In this document: positions 61,461 through 64,000 of the stretch, piece by piece | Layout of the letters: each line of letters starts with the position of its first letter | How positions within the stretch are numbered: position 1 is the first letter of the stretch | Assembly: GCA_900766005.1 (NCBI GenBank) | Contig: CAAFTU010000065.1 | Span: 1-64,000 of the forward strand | Source: an uncultured Bacteroides sp. | Lineage (GTDB): Bacteria; Bacteroidota; Bacteroidia; Bacteroidales; Bacteroidaceae | DNA: 64,000 nt | Direction of reading: 5' to 3' | The notes under the pieces: model-generated | Told to the model about the DNA's origin: nothing | Database searches by the model: none | What the model saw: the letters and a program-made list of their open reading frames with translations, nothing else | Translations under genes and position numbers: made by a program

Positions 61461-64000
61461 TTATTTTACCGGCATCAATGTGAATCCCCAATGATATTCC
61501 TTATTGGCGGGTAGGGTATGTTCCGGCAGAGGGCGGTCTCCCCAGCTGTCATAACCGGCTATACCTTGTTGCTTCATATCAATACATACTTCCACAAAAT
61601 TACGTGGGGTGATATCATTGACATGTGTCATGCGGCGTATTACATTTTTAGCTTTTTCCTCATTATGGTTAGCAACTTCTTCGGGAGTGAAGTTAGTCCA
61701 CTGACGGGGACGGCTGATAGCTTCTTCCGAGTCAAAGTCCTCTACGGAGTTGCGCAGGGCATTGAATCCGATAGTGCTGTCGGCACGTATTAACAATCCT
61801 TTTCCGCCTTTGCGGGTCAGTTCTACCCAACGGGTGTCGGTGCGGTGTCCGTTTTCTTGCGGACGGACATAGTTGTTGGTGTACATCTGGTCGGCTGTAG
61901 TGCGGTAGAGATCAACGAAGCTGCTTGCATTACGGTCGATGTAGTTTTCACCCGGTCCGCGTCCGAAGTATTCTACCTGGTTCATATCGGATGGCAAATG
62001 GAAACGTACACCGATACGTGGTACGTTCAGTTTGGAAGAGGCAAGGCGTTGAGCATCCTGTCCCGGTGTGAAAGTGGCCATTAAGGTAGCTTCTGATACT
62101 TCCGTGTCGGCAGCCTTCATATCGGTAGAAGTAAAGGTGATGCCTGCATGAACCACACCGTCGGGATAGATGGTATATTTCATGATGTACAGATTGCCTG
62201 CCGCCAGTAGGTAATTGACTGTTAATACGGTCTTGTTGCCGTCTGTTGTTGTGGTAACATCTGCTACATTGAAATTCTTGCTGGACTGTTTCCATATTTG
62301 CTCGCGCTTAGGCCCACCGTTACCATAATCATTGTCCGTCGGTGCGCGCCAGAAGTTAGGCTGAATACCAAAACCTTCAGCGAAATATTCTGTACCGTTT
62401 ACTTTGTATGAAGTCACGAGTCCGCTTCTCTTGTTGAAAACGAACTGCATACGTGGTGATAATACGGTGATGATGTCACCATCCGTGCTGACGGTAGTCT
62501 TGCCGCTTGCTTTATGTCCGGTCATAGTCAATGGTTCTATGGGCAGGCGGAATTGTTCGGAAGCAATATCGTGTCCTGCAGGAATCAAGGGCTCCGGTTC
62601 TGTGGTGGTAACTACAAAATCTACAAAATATTCTGTGCCGGCCTTGGGTTTCAATCCGTTGAGGTTGATGTTCAGTTCTTTGGAACCTTGCGGTTCGATA
62701 TCTAATGATACTTTTCCGCCTTTGATTGTTTTTCCGTTTGCCTTTACGGTATAACTGATCATATACTTTTTCAAGTTGGTGAAGTAGAAACGGTTTTTTA
62801 CCAGGAATTTGCCGGCAGCCGGGTCGATGGCTTCGAAACCTACATTCTGATGTGCATATTTCACTTCTGTCATGGCCGGATGCGGAGTGCGGTCTGGAGC
62901 TACGATTCCATTGCATAGGAAGTTTCCGTCGCTGGGTGCATTGGTTCCGTAATCACCTCCGTAGGCCCAGTAGGTACGTCCATTTTCGTCTGTTTCCAGA
63001 ATACCTTGGTCTACCCAGTCCCAAATGTAACCGCCTTGCAGGTTCGGGTACTTGTAGATTGCTCTCCATTGTGCTGCCAGATTACCATTGGAATTGCCCA
63101 TAGCGTGTGAATATTCGGATGGTGCGATGGGACGGTCGCTGCCTTTCTTGCCTATTTCTTCCAGCCAGGCGGCACTGGGGTATTGGGGTACATACATATC
63201 TGTGTTCCATTCCCAAAGGGCGCGTTCATAATTTACAGGACGGTTCATCCCTTTTACTTCGCGTTCTTTCAGCCATAAATAGGTCTGATAGAAATTATAA
63301 CCGTTTCCGGCTTCGTTTCCTAATGACCAGATGGCTACAGAGGGATGGTTTTTGTTACGCTCGTACATATTAATGGTACGGTCCATGTGCGGCTTCAGCC
63401 ATTCGGGATGGTTGCCCAATGTTCCGCCCCGGCTTAAGTTATAATACATACCGTGGCTTTCGATGTTGGCTTCATCATATACATAGATACCATATTCATC
63501 ACACAATTCATAGAACTTGCGGTCTTGCGGATAGTGGCAGAGGCGCACGCTGTTGATGTTGTTCTGTTTCATCAGGGTGAAGTCCTTGCGCATCAGCTCT
63601 TCGGGAACATAATGTCCTGTTTCGGGATTATGTTCGTGTATGTTTACACCTTTCAGCTTGATGGGTTGGCCGTTGACGAACAAGCAAACGTATGGTTTGC
63701 CGTTTTCGGCTATCTGATCGGTTGGTTTGATCTCGAAACGGCGGAAACCTACCGTATAAGGAATGATTTCGCTTGTTTTTTCTCCGTCTTTCAGAGATAT
63801 CAGTAACCGATACAGGTTAGGGTGTTCTGATGTCCAGGTCTTGACGTTGCTGAGGGCGGCTTCAAAAGAGATGCTCTTCTGCCCGTCTGCTGTAACAGGA
63901 CAGGGGGTGTTACCTTCTGCAACCACTTTCTTTGTGGCATCCAGCAATTCGTATGCTACGGTTACCTCTTTGTTGGCTGCTGTATGGTTGGTTACGTCCA
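61461..64000 (-). CDS. GH2 beta-galactosidase, 5' end beyond the window
   Basis: About 846 codons are visible and the frame is open to the right edge (reading DVTNHTAANKEVTVAYELLD before 63940), so the start is missing. The acid/base Glu is in IWSLGNEAGNGYNFY and the nucleophile Glu in IAPSEYSHAMGNSNGN. SVRLCHYPQDRKFYELCDEYG and GGYIWDWVDQGI are also typical. The C-terminal half contains the large beta-sandwich (Bgal_small_N) with NPVEYFGRGPGENYIDR-like sequence, ending HTLPANKEYHWGFTLMPVK. It cleaves beta-galactosides, probably in the periplasm. No clear operon partner is visible within the window. Confidence 0.92.
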   Translation of the reverse strand, partial: DVTNHTAANKEVTVAYELLDATKKVVAEGNTPCPVTADGQKSISFEAALSNVKTWTSEHPNLYRLLISLKDGEKTSEIIPYTVGFRRFEIKPTDQIAENGKPYVCLFVNGQPIKLKGVNIHEHNPETGHYVPEELMRKDFTLMKQNNINSVRLCHYPQDRKFYELCDEYGIYVYDEANIESHGMYYNLSRGGTLGNHPEWLKPHMDRTINMYERNKNHPSVAIWSLGNEAGNGYNFYQTYLWLKEREVKGMNRPVNYERALWEWNTDMYVPQYPSAAWLEEIGKKGSDRPIAPSEYSHAMGNSNGNLAAQWRAIYKYPNLQGGYIWDWVDQGILETDENGRTYWAYGGDYGTNAPSDGNFLCNGIVAPDRTPHPAMTEVKYAHQNVGFEAIDPAAGKFLVKNRFYFTNLKKYMISYTVKANGKTIKGGKVSLDIEPQGSKELNINLNGLKPKAGTEYFVDFVVTTTEPEPLIPAGHDIASEQFRLPIEPLTMTGHKASGKTTVSTDGDIITVLSPRMQFVFNKRSGLVTSYKVNGTEYFAEGFGIQPNFWRAPTDNDYGNGGPKREQIWKQSSKNFNVADVTTTTDGNKTVLTVNYLLAAGNLYIMKYTIYPDGVVHAGITFTSTDMKAADTEVSEATLMATFTPGQDAQRLASSKLNVPRIGVRFHLPSDMNQVEYFGRGPGENYIDRNASSFVDLYRTTADQMYTNNYVRPQENGHRTDTRWVELTRKGGKGLLIRADSTIGFNALRNSVEDFDSEEAISRPRQWTNFTPEEVANHNEEKAKNVIRRMTHVNDITPRNFVEVCIDMKQQGIAGYDSWGDRPLPEHTLPANKEYHWGFTLMPVK

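Overview
The window looks like the chromosome of a gut Bacteroidales, most likely a Bacteroides/Phocaeicola species. The evidence is SusC/SusD pairs, a hybrid two-component system (HTCS) regulator, a serine-type sulfatase, many lipoproteins, and at least ten start regions that carry the Bacteroides -7 box TAnnTTTG. No rRNA, tRNA, CRISPR array or transposase was seen.

Region 1 (1-9.9 kb) is housekeeping and orphan genes. It holds the tail of an AraC-type regulator, an ATP-type phosphofructokinase, a GH3-superfamily acyl-adenylating enzyme co-oriented with an Ig-like lipoprotein and a DUF3108 protein, a CsgG/FlgT-like exported protein, an orphan PAS/GAF histidine kinase and a small secreted protein.

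Region 2 (9.9-35.9 kb) is a large, almost entirely minus-strand aryl-polyene (APE) pigment cluster. A tyrosine ammonia-lyase-like enzyme should make p-coumarate, and a PaaK-like AMP ligase should activate it. Three ketosynthases, a cysteine-less chain-length-factor partner, a ketoreductase, two hot-dog dehydratases, a thioesterase and two ACPs would extend it as a polyene. An O-methyltransferase, a phytoene-desaturase-like oxidoreductase, a C45 Ntn acyltransferase, an LpxL-like acyltransferase, a GT2 and a polysaccharide deacetylase would tailor or anchor it. A LolA-like carrier, a lipoprotein and an MMPL-acyltransferase-methyltransferase fusion would export it. Most genes overlap by 1-28 nt. 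Two foreign-looking insertions interrupt the cluster: an NVEALA/DUF4221 pair (19.5-21.1 kb) and a KilA-N gene flanked by 74-bp direct repeats (24.1-25.2 kb).

Region 3 (36-57.3 kb) is cysS followed by an arabinan-type polysaccharide utilisation locus: GH43, surface glycan-binding protein, SusD, SusC, GH97, HTCS, GH43 and GH51. The susC promoter and the GH43/GH51 promoter share the same operator: two GTCCACC sites exactly 21 nt apart, 21-22 nt before a TAnnTTTG box.

Region 4 (57.3-64 kb) holds terminators, a serine-type sulfatase, a divergent MnmA, a RhuM-like fragment and a GH2 beta-galactosidase that runs off the window. Two copies of an unexplained dispersed element, each with 14-nt palindromes repeated every 22 nt, lie at 22.9 kb and 57.5 kb.
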